DNA from: Methanobacteriota archaeon
GTDB lineage: Archaea > Halobacteriota > Syntropharchaeia > JACQPP01
DNA length: 12,365 bases
NCBI GenBank assembly: GCA_016207465.1
Contig: JACQPP010000089.1
Coordinates: 1 to 12,365 of the forward strand
Direction of reading: 5' to 3'
The translations under genes and the position numbers were made by a program. The notes under the pieces are model-generated. The model saw only the letters and a list, made by a program, of their open reading frames with translations, was not told where the DNA came from and made no database searches. This document shows, in pieces, positions 5,929 to 12,084 of the stretch; positions within the stretch are counted from its first letter, which is position 1; each line of letters opens with the position of its first letter.

Positions 5929-6395
5929 CCCAGGGTGCCGAGGGCCCGGGTGACCTCGCCGTAGTCGGGCTCGGTGGCCGGGGAGGGGGGAACCCACTTG
6001 TAGCGTATGACCCCTGTCTTGTCCACGATGAAGACCGCCCGGTTGGCGGCCACGTAGCCCTCGAGGCCCGCGAGGTTGGGGAAGGCGACGCCGTACTGCT
6101 GGACGACCTTCCGGTTGTAGTCGCTGAGGAGGAGCATGGTGAGTTTGTGCTGGTCGGCCCATGCCTTCAGGGAGAAGGGGGGGTCCACGCTGATGCCCAC
6201 CACCTGGGCGCCGAGGGAGTCCAGTTTCGCCGCGCTGTCCCGGAAGGTGCACATCTCCTTGGTGCAGACTCCGGTGAAGGCGCCGGGGAAGAAGGCGAGG
6301 ACCAGTTTCTTGCCCTGGAACTCGCTCAACTTGCGTGGCTTGCGCTCCGTGTCGAACAAGGTGAACTCCGGGGCCTTCTCTCCGACGTTGACCAT
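5925..6395 (-). CDS. Peroxiredoxin, BCP/PrxQ-like
   Basis: This 156-residue cytoplasmic thiol peroxidase reduces H2O2 and organic peroxides. The active site PGAFTGVCTKEMC has Pro37, Thr41 and the peroxidatic Cys44. Cys49 lies five residues later, the usual place for the resolving cysteine of BCP/PrxQ atypical 2-Cys enzymes. The N-terminus (VGEKAPEFTLFDTE) and the VVGISVDPPFSLKAWADQH and AVFIVDKTGVIRYKW segments fit the thioredoxin fold. Length is normal. The start at 6395 is supported by a strong TATA box 28-37 bases upstream. It is transcribed divergently from nickel superoxide dismutase, whose product is its substrate. The electron donor is not encoded nearby. Confidence 0.95.
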   Translation of the reverse strand: MVNVGEKAPEFTLFDTERKPRKLSEFQGKKLVLAFFPGAFTGVCTKEMCTFRDSAAKLDSLGAQVVGISVDPPFSLKAWADQHKLTMLLLSDYNRKVVQQYGVAFPNLAGLEGYVAANRAVFIVDKTGVIRYKWVPPSPATEPDYGEVTRALGTLG

Positions 6396-6422
6396 GGGTG
6401 GTAACCCCTCTCCCCCCGGGGA

Positions 6423-6467
6423 CTATAAAAAATCTTGCCTCTGCGAAAACGGCGAAAAAGTTAAGTA
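6423..6467. promoter_or_regulatory. Divergent promoters of peroxiredoxin and sodN
   Basis: Leftward, TTTTTTATAG (minus strand, about 6423-6432) lies 28-37 bases before the peroxiredoxin ATG. Rightward, GTTAAGTA (6460-6467) preceded by GCGAAAAA lies 35-42 bases before the sodN ATG. Between the two boxes, GCGAAAAC (6443-6450) and GCGAAAAA (6452-6459) form a near-exact direct repeat. The second overlaps the sodN BRE position, so a shared regulator could control both genes from here. Confidence 0.55.
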
Positions 6468-6501
6468 GGGGACCCGGTGTTGGAGTCCAGCGAGGTGAAC
6501 T

Positions 6502-7005
6502 ATGATGAGAATACCCATGAACCGGGGGACCCCCGGGGTGGTGCACGCCCACTGCGACATCCCCTGCGGCATCTACGACCCCCACCACGCCCAGATTGCG
6601 GCCCTCACGGTGCTCCGTATGAACCAGCTCATCGCCGAGCTCCCCAGGCCCGGCCCCCAGGCCAAGCCCGAGGAGGCCCAGGCCCACCAGCACAAGCTCT
6701 CCCGCTACACGGAGACCAAGGAGGCCCACGCGGAGCAGGTCAAGCACGAGCTCCGGGTCCTCTGGGGCGACTACTTCACCCCCGACCACGCCAAGCAGTT
6801 CCCCGAGCTCCACGGCCTCTTCTGGGACGCCATGAAACTGGCCTCCAAGACCCGCCAGGAAATCAACCCCCAGGCGGCCCAGGACCTCCTCGCCAAGGTC
6901 CAGAAAATCGCGGAGGTATTCTGGAAGAGCAAAGGGGCCGAGGTCCGCAGGCAGCCCAGCATGCAGAAGAGCGGCGGGGAACTGGTCTACCCCGTCGCCA
7001 AGTAG
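6502..7005 (+). CDS. sodN: Nickel-dependent superoxide dismutase precursor
   Basis: It converts superoxide to O2 and H2O2 at a nickel site. The nickel hook HCDIPCGIYDP is intact: His17, Cys18 and Cys22 correspond to His1, Cys2 and Cys6 of the mature enzyme, so the first 16 residues (ending VVHA) must be removed. The rest is helical, as expected for the four-helix-bundle fold, and the 167-residue length is close to normal. A GAGGTGA ribosome-binding site at 6492-6498 lies 3 bases before the ATG at 6502 and 6 before an adjacent ATG at 6505, so 6505 may be the true start. The maturation protease follows 43 bases downstream. Nickel superoxide dismutase is mainly known from bacteria, so acquisition by transfer is plausible although base composition is like the neighbours. 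Confidence 0.96.
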   Translation: MMRIPMNRGTPGVVHAHCDIPCGIYDPHHAQIAALTVLRMNQLIAELPRPGPQAKPEEAQAHQHKLSRYTETKEAHAEQVKHELRVLWGDYFTPDHAKQFPELHGLFWDAMKLASKTRQEINPQAAQDLLAKVQKIAEVFWKSKGAEVRRQPSMQKSGGELVYPVAK

Positions 7006-7017
7006 CCCGGGGTCCAC

Positions 7018-7029
7018 CCTTTTTGTTTT
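7018..7029 (+). terminator. T-rich tract between sodN and sodX
   Basis: A run of T residues broken by one G (TTTTTGTTTT, about 7020-7029) follows the sodN stop codon by 14 bases. Oligo-T tracts terminate archaeal transcription, so this may lower expression of the protease relative to the dismutase. I see no hairpin with it. Confidence 0.4.
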
Positions 7030-7048
7030 CCGGGGAGGAGGAGACCCT

Positions 7049-7453
7049 ATGCTCCGGCGCCGCTACCGGGTGGAGGGCCCCAGCATGGAGCCCACCCACC
7101 CCCCGGGGAGCAGGGTGAGGGTCATGTCCCTCCAGGGCGAACCCCGGCGGGGGGACATCGTTGTCCTGCGGCCCCCCGCCACGCCCCGGCGGCTGGACCT
7201 CAAGCGAGTCGTCGGCCTCCCCGGGGAGATGGTCTCCTGGGGCCGCGGGGAGTTCCGCGTCAACGGAAGCCCCCTCGCGGAGCCCTACGCGCGGAGCCCC
7301 CCGGCCCCGCCGGGGGACGACGAGGTGCAGGCGTGGAGGCTCGGCCCCGATGAATACTTCGTGATGGGGGACAACCGGCTCCACTCCACCGACTCCCGCC
7401 ACCACGGGCCCGTGAAGAGAGACCGCATCGCGGGAAAGGCCACAGACGCCTGA
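7049..7453 (+). CDS. sodX: S26-family maturation protease for nickel superoxide dismutase
   Basis: Predicted to cut the SodN leader just before His17 and so create the nickel hook. The 134-residue protein has the signal peptidase I boxes: the catalytic Ser12 in VEGPSMEPT, the region RRGDIVVLRPP, the catalytic Lys52 in DLKRVVGLPGE, and FVMGDNRLHSTDSR at 104-117. There is no N-terminal membrane helix, so it is probably soluble, as known for this specialised group. The Ser-Lys dyad is the bacterial type, whereas the archaeal secretory signal peptidase uses Ser-His, so a bacterial origin is likely. GGAGGAG at 7034-7040 is a strong ribosome-binding site for the ATG at 7049. Its position directly after sodN strongly supports the assignment. 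Confidence 0.93.
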   Translation: MLRRRYRVEGPSMEPTHPPGSRVRVMSLQGEPRRGDIVVLRPPATPRRLDLKRVVGLPGEMVSWGRGEFRVNGSPLAEPYARSPPAPPGDDEVQAWRLGPDEYFVMGDNRLHSTDSRHHGPVKRDRIAGKATDA

Positions 7454-7459
7454 AATGGC

Positions 7460-7525
7460 TTCGACGCCTGGCGATGGGGGCCACGTCGAACCGGAAACAT
7501 TTTAAACCCCCACAGGGGAGTTTCC
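7460..7525 (+). promoter_or_regulatory. Promoter region of the aquaporin gene with inverted repeats
   Basis: CATTTTAAA (about 7498-7506) is a TATA box 28-36 bases before the ATG at 7534. It is flanked by GGAAAC (7493-7498) and GTTTCC (7520-7525), an inverted repeat around the core promoter. Further upstream TTCGAC (7460-7465) pairs with GTCGAA (7485-7490). The box shows the aquaporin has its own promoter despite following sodX. Confidence 0.5.
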
Positions 7526-7533
7526 CCCCGGGT

Positions 7534-8247
7534 ATGTCCTCTCACAACAAGGCCAACCCCCGAGCCTGGGCCGCCGAGGCCATCGCCACATTCGCCCTCG
7601 TGTTCTTCGGCACCATGGCGGTCACGGCGGCCATCAACCTGAGCGGGGCCGGCGGGCTGACCCCCGCGGGGCTCACCGTCATCGCCCTCGCCCACGGCCT
7701 CGTCATCACCCTGATGGTCTACGCCACCGGCCACATCTCCGGGGCCCACATCAACCCCGCGGTGACCATCCCCATGATGGCCCTCAGGAAGATTGACCCC
7801 CTCAACGGGGTCGCCTACATCGTCTTCCAAGTCATCGGGGGCATCGCCGGGGCCGCGGCCCACGCCGCCATCCTGCCCCCCAGCGCCTACCCGGCCTTTG
7901 GGGCCCACGCCCTGAACCCCGCCGCGGGCATCACCCCCCTGACCGGGCTCCTGGTGGAGGTCATCCTCACCTTCTTCCTGCTCTTTGTCATCTTCGGCAC
8001 CGCGGTCCACCCCAAGAGCCCCCCGGGGTGGTTCGGGTTCGCCATCGGCATGACGGTGGCCCTGGACCACTTCGTCGGCGTCCCCCTCACCGGGGCCTCG
8101 ATGAACCCCGCCCGCACCCTGGGCCCCGCCCTCTTCGTCGCCAACGGATTCGCCGACCACTGGGTCTACTGGGCGGGCCCCATCCTCGGCGGGCTCATCG
8201 CCGCCTTCCTCTACCAGAAGGTCTTCATCGGGAAGGAACCCGCCTAA
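7534..8247 (+). CDS. MIP-family channel (aquaporin)
   Basis: A six-helix membrane channel for water or small neutral solutes. The ATG at 7534 gives 237 residues and fits the TATA spacing; an in-frame upstream start at 7474 would add an unlikely 20-residue tail. The two pore motifs are SGAHINPAVT (NPA at 74-76) and GASMNPART (NPA at 191-193). Gap-free alignment from memory with E. coli AqpZ puts His54, His179, Ala188 and Arg194 at the aromatic/arginine filter positions, where AqpZ has Phe, His, Thr and Arg. The usual GlpF-type glycerol filter (Trp, Gly, Phe, Arg) is absent. Its place next to superoxide dismutase and peroxiredoxin makes H2O2 a possible substrate. It converges on the TBP gene, with four bases shared (CTAA, 8244-8247). 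Confidence 0.95.
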   Translation: MSSHNKANPRAWAAEAIATFALVFFGTMAVTAAINLSGAGGLTPAGLTVIALAHGLVITLMVYATGHISGAHINPAVTIPMMALRKIDPLNGVAYIVFQVIGGIAGAAAHAAILPPSAYPAFGAHALNPAAGITPLTGLLVEVILTFFLLFVIFGTAVHPKSPPGWFGFAIGMTVALDHFVGVPLTGASMNPARTLGPALFVANGFADHWVYWAGPILGGLIAAFLYQKVFIGKEPA

Positions 8248-8807
8248 AGCAGGCTCGCCGCCTCGAGTTCCTCCTGGATTTTCACCAGGGCGGTCCGGAC
8301 ATCTTCGAGGTTCTTGCCCCCGGTGAGGACGACCTTGCCGGAGCCGAAGATGAGGCTCACGATTTTGGGGACCTTGAGGCGGTAGACGAGGCCGGGGAAC
8401 ATCTCGGGCTCGTACTCCACGTTCTCGACCCCGAGGGCGGAGGCCACCCGGTCGAGGTCGAGGGCGGTGGTGGAGAGATGGCCGCTGGCCACGATGTTCT
8501 GGATGGTGATTTCAGGGATCCCGGGGACCTCGATGCGGAGCCTCCGGAGGGTCTCGAAGACCTTGCGGATACCGCTGTGGATGTCCTCCAGGGACTTGGC
8601 CCCGGTGCACACCACCTTCCCGGAGCCGAAGATGAGCACCGCAATCTTGGGGTCCCGGATTCGGTAGACCACCCCGGGGAAGCGCTCCTTGTTGTATTCG
8701 GCCTCCTCCACCTGGCTGGCGAGGGCCACCAGGTCAATGGTCTGTCCCAGGTTGCTGGAGGCCACCACGTTCTCCACGCGGAGGCTCGGAGTGGGGTCGG
8801 CGGGCAT
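8244..8807 (-). CDS. tbp: TATA-box-binding protein
   Basis: The archaeal general transcription factor that binds and bends the TATA box. The 187-residue protein shows the two direct repeats of the TBP saddle, about 8-96 and 99-187. Matching segments are RVENVVASSNL/TIQNIVASGHL, FPGVVYRI/FPGLVYRL, and IAVLIFGSGKVVCTGA/VSLIFGSGKVVLTGG. Length is normal, and the short hydrophobic tail (LEAASLL) lacks an obvious acidic extension. The ATG at 8807 is chosen because upstream in-frame codons lead into antisense of tgtA, and because a TATA box lies about 25-31 bases upstream. It is divergent from tgtA and convergent with the aquaporin gene. Confidence 0.98.
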   Translation of the reverse strand: MPADPTPSLRVENVVASSNLGQTIDLVALASQVEEAEYNKERFPGVVYRIRDPKIAVLIFGSGKVVCTGAKSLEDIHSGIRKVFETLRRLRIEVPGIPEITIQNIVASGHLSTTALDLDRVASALGVENVEYEPEMFPGLVYRLKVPKIVSLIFGSGKVVLTGGKNLEDVRTALVKIQEELEAASLL

Positions 8808-8831
8808 CCCGTTCCCATGTGGGGAGCGCGG

Positions 8832-8887
8832 GATAAAGCGTTTCTGACTCGACGAAGTCGAAAGGCGGATGCCCCTATCTTGATATC
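8832..8887. promoter_or_regulatory. Divergent promoters of tbp and tgtA with a central palindrome
   Basis: Leftward, GCTTTATCC (minus strand, about 8831-8839) lies 25-31 bases before the TBP ATG and would give a near-leaderless transcript. Rightward, TTGATATC (8880-8887) lies 26-33 bases before the tgtA ATG. Between them CGAC-GAA-GTCG (8850-8860) sits inside the imperfect larger repeat TTTC-T-GACT ... AGTC-GAAA (8841-8863). A factor bound there could affect both promoters. Confidence 0.5.
8848..8869 (-). repeat. Intergenic repeat element, copy 3 (short)
   Basis: CTCGACGAAGTCG at 8848-8860 equals 294-306 exactly, and over 22 bases (8848-8869 against 294-315) only two positions differ. The downstream GAATCCCCC and hairpin of copies 1 and 2 are missing. 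Like the others it lies upstream of a gene (tbp) in the same relative orientation. Confidence 0.55.
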
Positions 8888-8912
8888 GGGGGCGGCCCAC
8901 CTTGTTCCAGCC

Positions 8913-10379
8913 ATGGTCTTCGAGGTCCTCGCGCGGGATGCCCTGGGGCGCCTGGGGCGGCTGGAGACCCCCCACGGGAGGGTGGAGACCCCCCTGGTGA
9001 TGCCGGTGGTCCGCCCTTCCGGCTCCATCCTCCCCCCGGGGGAGATGGCCCGCCTGGGGGCCAAGATGGTCATCACCAACGCCTACCTCCTCCACCAGAA
9101 TGGGGAGCGGCGGGAGCGGGCTCTCCGGGAGGGGGTCCATGGGCTCCTCGGCTGGCGGGGGCCGGTGATGACCGACTCCGGGGCCTACCAGCTCGCCGAA
9201 TACGGGCGGGTGGAGGTCTCCAACCGGGAGATTGTGGAGTTCCAGGAGGCCATCGGGAGCGACCTCGCGGTCCCCCTGGATGTGCCCACCGGCCCCGAGG
9301 CCACGCATGAGGAGGCGGAGCGGGACCTGGGGGTGACCCGGGGGCGGCTCCAGGAGGCCCTCGCCATCCGCAGGAGGACACTGCTGGTGGCCCCCGTGCA
9401 GGGGGCCCTCCACCTCGACCTGCGGGAGCGGTCGGCCCGCGAGGCCCGGGACACGGGGGCCCCGGTGGCCGCCATCGGGGGGGTGGTCCCCCTCCTCGAC
9501 TCCTACCGCTACGAGGACCTGGTGGAGGTGGTCTTGGCCTCCCGGCGGGGGCTCTCCCGGGCCATGCCGGTCCACCTCTTCGGCGCGGGCCACCCCATCA
9601 CCATGCCCCTCATGGCGGCCCTCGGATGCGACCTCTTCGACTCCGCCTCCTACGCCCTCTACGCCCGCGACGGCCGCTATATAACGCCCCGGGGCACCCT
9701 GCGGGCCCGAGACCTCCCCGAGTCCCCCTGCCCCTGCCCCGCCTGCCAGCGGGCCGCCCCCCGGGAGATGGATGAGGCCGGGCTGGCCGCCCACAACCTC
9801 CACGTGACCCTCGCCTCCATGTCCGAAATCCGCAACGCCATCCGCGAGGGGGCCCTCTGGGACCTGGTGGAGCAGACCTGCCGCGGCCACCCCGCCCTCC
9901 TAGAGGGGCTCCGCCGCGCCCTCCAGCACAGCGAGGAGATGGAGCCCGAGTGGCCCGCCGCCAGCCGATTCTTATATCGGGGTTCGGAGTCCTCCCACCG
10001 CCCCGAGGTCCTCCGCCACCACCACACCCTCCGGCACATCCCCCTGCCCCCCAGGGTCCTGGTGACGGACAAAAATCCCCCCCATGCACCGGAGCCCGGA
10101 GGGATGCTTCACCTGAAGCCCGCCTTCGGCCCCTACCCCCCGGAGCTCTCGGAGACCTATCCCATCGGCCCCTCCTGGACCCTCGAGGACCCCGAGTCCC
10201 GCCGCATGGCCATCGAGGGGCTCCGCGCCCTGGTGGAATCCCACCCCGGGGTGCAGTTCACCCTGGAGGCGGACCCCCGGTGGGCAGAGGCCATCCCGGA
10301 GGGACTCCGCGGGAAGATGGAGGTGCGGCCAAGCAATGCTGGCCGTCGCCCTTCGGGCGACGGCGGCCGAGGACTATGA
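8913..10379 (+). CDS. tgtA: Archaeosine tRNA-guanine transglycosylase
   Basis: It exchanges guanine-15 in the tRNA D-loop for preQ0, the first tRNA-bound step to archaeosine. The 488-residue protein has MTDSGAYQL with the active-site Asp88 and FDSASYALYARDGRY with the probable nucleophile Asp243. The zinc site is CPCPAC (Cys273, Cys275, Cys278), with His294 or His297 in AAHNLHVTL. The C-terminal part (from about 340, with FLYRGSESSHRPEV) matches the first accessory domain of archaeal TGT. No PUA domain is recognisable, although ArcS next door carries one. The last residues (NAGRRPSGDGGRGL) are encoded over a perfect 10-bp hairpin and look unlike a conserved domain. The stop codon overlaps the arcS start (ATGA, 10376-10379), so the pair is translationally coupled. 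Confidence 0.96.
   Translation: MVFEVLARDALGRLGRLETPHGRVETPLVMPVVRPSGSILPPGEMARLGAKMVITNAYLLHQNGERRERALREGVHGLLGWRGPVMTDSGAYQLAEYGRVEVSNREIVEFQEAIGSDLAVPLDVPTGPEATHEEAERDLGVTRGRLQEALAIRRRTLLVAPVQGALHLDLRERSAREARDTGAPVAAIGGVVPLLDSYRYEDLVEVVLASRRGLSRAMPVHLFGAGHPITMPLMAALGCDLFDSASYALYARDGRYITPRGTLRARDLPESPCPCPACQRAAPREMDEAGLAAHNLHVTLASMSEIRNAIREGALWDLVEQTCRGHPALLEGLRRALQHSEEMEPEWPAASRFLYRGSESSHRPEVLRHHHTLRHIPLPPRVLVTDKNPPHAPEPGGMLHLKPAFGPYPPELSETYPIGPSWTLEDPESRRMAIEGLRALVESHPGVQFTLEADPRWAEAIPEGLRGKMEVRPSNAGRRPSGDGGRGL
10342..10364 (+). repeat. Perfect 10-bp hairpin at the 3' end of tgtA
   Basis: GCCGTCGCCC (10342-10351) and GGGCGACGGC (10355-10364) are fully complementary around a TTC triloop. 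It ends four bases before a GAGG ribosome-binding site (10369-10372) for arcS. It could set the efficiency of translational coupling, or be an inserted palindrome that extended the TgtA tail. Confidence 0.75.
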
Positions 10380-12058
10380 CCCGGTTCTTCGAGGTGCTCC
10401 GCCGCGACGGCCCCGGCCGCATGGGGCGGCTCAAGCTCGGCGAGGGGGGAATCGAGGTCCTGGAGACCCCCGGCCTCCTCCCCCCGCTGGAGTGGCTCCC
10501 CCCGCTGGCCCGGGACCACCAGTTCACCGGCCGCACCCGCGAGGCCCGCCCCACGGGGCTCCAGGCCCAAGTGGGAACCAGCGGGGCCGCCGAGAGCCCC
10601 CCGGACATCACCATCGTCCCCAAGGCGGGGGTCCTTCCCCGGGAGCCCCGCGAACTCGTCCACCAGATGGTGGAGCACCGCGAGGCGGCCCCCCCGGACG
10701 GGGCCCTCTATGTCCCCGCCGCCGCCACCCCGGCCAACCTCGCCCTCCTCGCCACCCTGGGGGCCGACCTCGTGGACACGGTCATCCCCCAGGCCGCCGG
10801 ATACCGGGGCCTATACCAGACCCCCCAGGGGGAGACCCCCACCGGCGAACTGGAGGAACTCCCCTGCCTCTGCCCCATCTGCACCTCCCACGAGCCCGGG
10901 GACCTCCGCGCCCTCCCCGAGGGCTACCGGCTCACCGCCGAACACAACACCCACCGCCTCCGCGAAGAAGCCCTCCGGGTGCGCCACCTCATCCGCCGGG
11001 GCCGCCTCCGCGACTACCTGGAGGCCCAGTGCCGCCACGAGCCCACCCAGACCGCCGCCCTCCGCCTCCTCGACCGAGAGGGGACCTACCTCGAACGGCG
11101 CACCCCCGCGGCCCGCGAGACCACCATGCTCGCCTCCACCCTCGAGTCCCTCGACCGCGTCGAGGTCAAGCGCTTCGCCCAGAGGGTCCGCGAGAGATTC
11201 ACCCCCCACGCCGACACCTGGATACTGCTCCCCTGCTCGGCCCGCAAGCCCTACAGCCTCTCGCGGAGCCACCGGGACTTCATCCGGGCCCTCGACCCCC
11301 ACCGCGCCCACCTCCAGGAAATCATGCTCACCAGCCCCCTCGGGGTCGTCCCCCGCGAACTCGAACGCACATACCCGGCGGCCCACTACAATGTCCCCGT
11401 CACCGGCCACTGGGACCTCGAAGAACAGAGGTGGCTCCGGGAGTGCCTCCACACCCTCCTCGAAAAACACAGGCCCAAACACCTGCTCATCCACCTCGAA
11501 GGGACCCCCCGCGAAATCGCCGAGGAGGAGGCCAAACAGCAGTCCATCGGCCACCAGACCACCTGCCCCCGGGGACACAACCCCACCTCCACCGAGGCCC
11601 TCGCCAGCCTCAAACTCGCCGTCGCAGGCCTCGCCCTCCCCCCGGGACCCTATAAAATCCGGAGGCTCCTCCAATCGGCCGCCGACTACCAGTTCGGCCC
11701 CGGCGCCGGGGAGAGACTCCTCCAGAACGGGGCCCACATCCGCACCCGCCCCGAAATCACCATCCGCGGGGTCGCCTCCATGAACCGCGCCGGATTCCTC
11801 TCCCTCACCCTCCAGGGGGCAAAACGCCTCGGAGAGTGGCCCCGCCTCCACGTCACCATAGACGACTTCACCCCCACCGGCTCCATCCTCGCCCCCGGCG
11901 TGACCGGGGCCGACCCCGGCATCCGCACGGGGGACGAAATCATATTCCGGGGACCGAAGGCCTGGGGCACCGGCAGGGCCCAGATGAGCGGATGGGAGAT
12001 GGAACGCGCCACCCGGGGGGTGGCGGTGAAAGTGAGAGAGGTGGAGGCCATCAGGTAG
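10376..12058 (+). CDS. arcS: Archaeosine synthase ArcS
   Basis: ArcS modifies preQ0 at position 15 of tRNA on the way to archaeosine (by lysine addition in the two-step route with a radical-SAM partner, or as the amidinotransferase originally described). The ATG overlapping the tgtA stop gives 560 residues. Residues 1-200 are a degenerate TGT-like domain: the start (FFEVLRRDGPGRMGRLKLGE) mirrors TgtA and the zinc site CLCPIC (164-169) with His190 is kept, but I see no TDSGAYQ catalytic loop. The diagnostic ArcS motif PCSARKPYSLSRSH spans 286-299. A PUA RNA-binding domain occupies about 488-560 (LHVTIDDFTPTGSILAPGVT, then GDEIIF). GAGG lies 3 bases before the start. No radical-SAM partner (RaSEA) gene is in the window. 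Confidence 0.96.
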   Translation: MTRFFEVLRRDGPGRMGRLKLGEGGIEVLETPGLLPPLEWLPPLARDHQFTGRTREARPTGLQAQVGTSGAAESPPDITIVPKAGVLPREPRELVHQMVEHREAAPPDGALYVPAAATPANLALLATLGADLVDTVIPQAAGYRGLYQTPQGETPTGELEELPCLCPICTSHEPGDLRALPEGYRLTAEHNTHRLREEALRVRHLIRRGRLRDYLEAQCRHEPTQTAALRLLDREGTYLERRTPAARETTMLASTLESLDRVEVKRFAQRVRERFTPHADTWILLPCSARKPYSLSRSHRDFIRALDPHRAHLQEIMLTSPLGVVPRELERTYPAAHYNVPVTGHWDLEEQRWLRECLHTLLEKHRPKHLLIHLEGTPREIAEEEAKQQSIGHQTTCPRGHNPTSTEALASLKLAVAGLALPPGPYKIRRLLQSAADYQFGPGAGERLLQNGAHIRTRPEITIRGVASMNRAGFLSLTLQGAKRLGEWPRLHVTIDDFTPTGSILAPGVTGADPGIRTGDEIIFRGPKAWGTGRAQMSGWEMERATRGVAVKVREVEAIR

Positions 12059-12084
12059 AAAAACGGATTGGAGACCCTCTGGAT

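Noticed and set aside
8028..8912. In-frame extension of TgtA upstream through the aquaporin and antisense TBP regions
   Set aside because: TGT homology starts at the ATG at 8913 with a TATA box in front; the extension is out of frame with the aquaporin and antisense to TBP.
8808..9890. Upstream extension of the TBP frame through the antisense of tgtA
   Set aside because: TBP homology begins just after the ATG at 8807, a TATA box lies in the intergenic region, and the extension is antisense shadow of the transglycosylase.
9950..10375. In-frame extension of ArcS into tgtA
   Set aside because: The ATG at 10376 overlaps the tgtA stop, has a ribosome-binding site, and starts the TGT-like N-terminus seen in ArcS; the extension is proline-rich shadow sequence.
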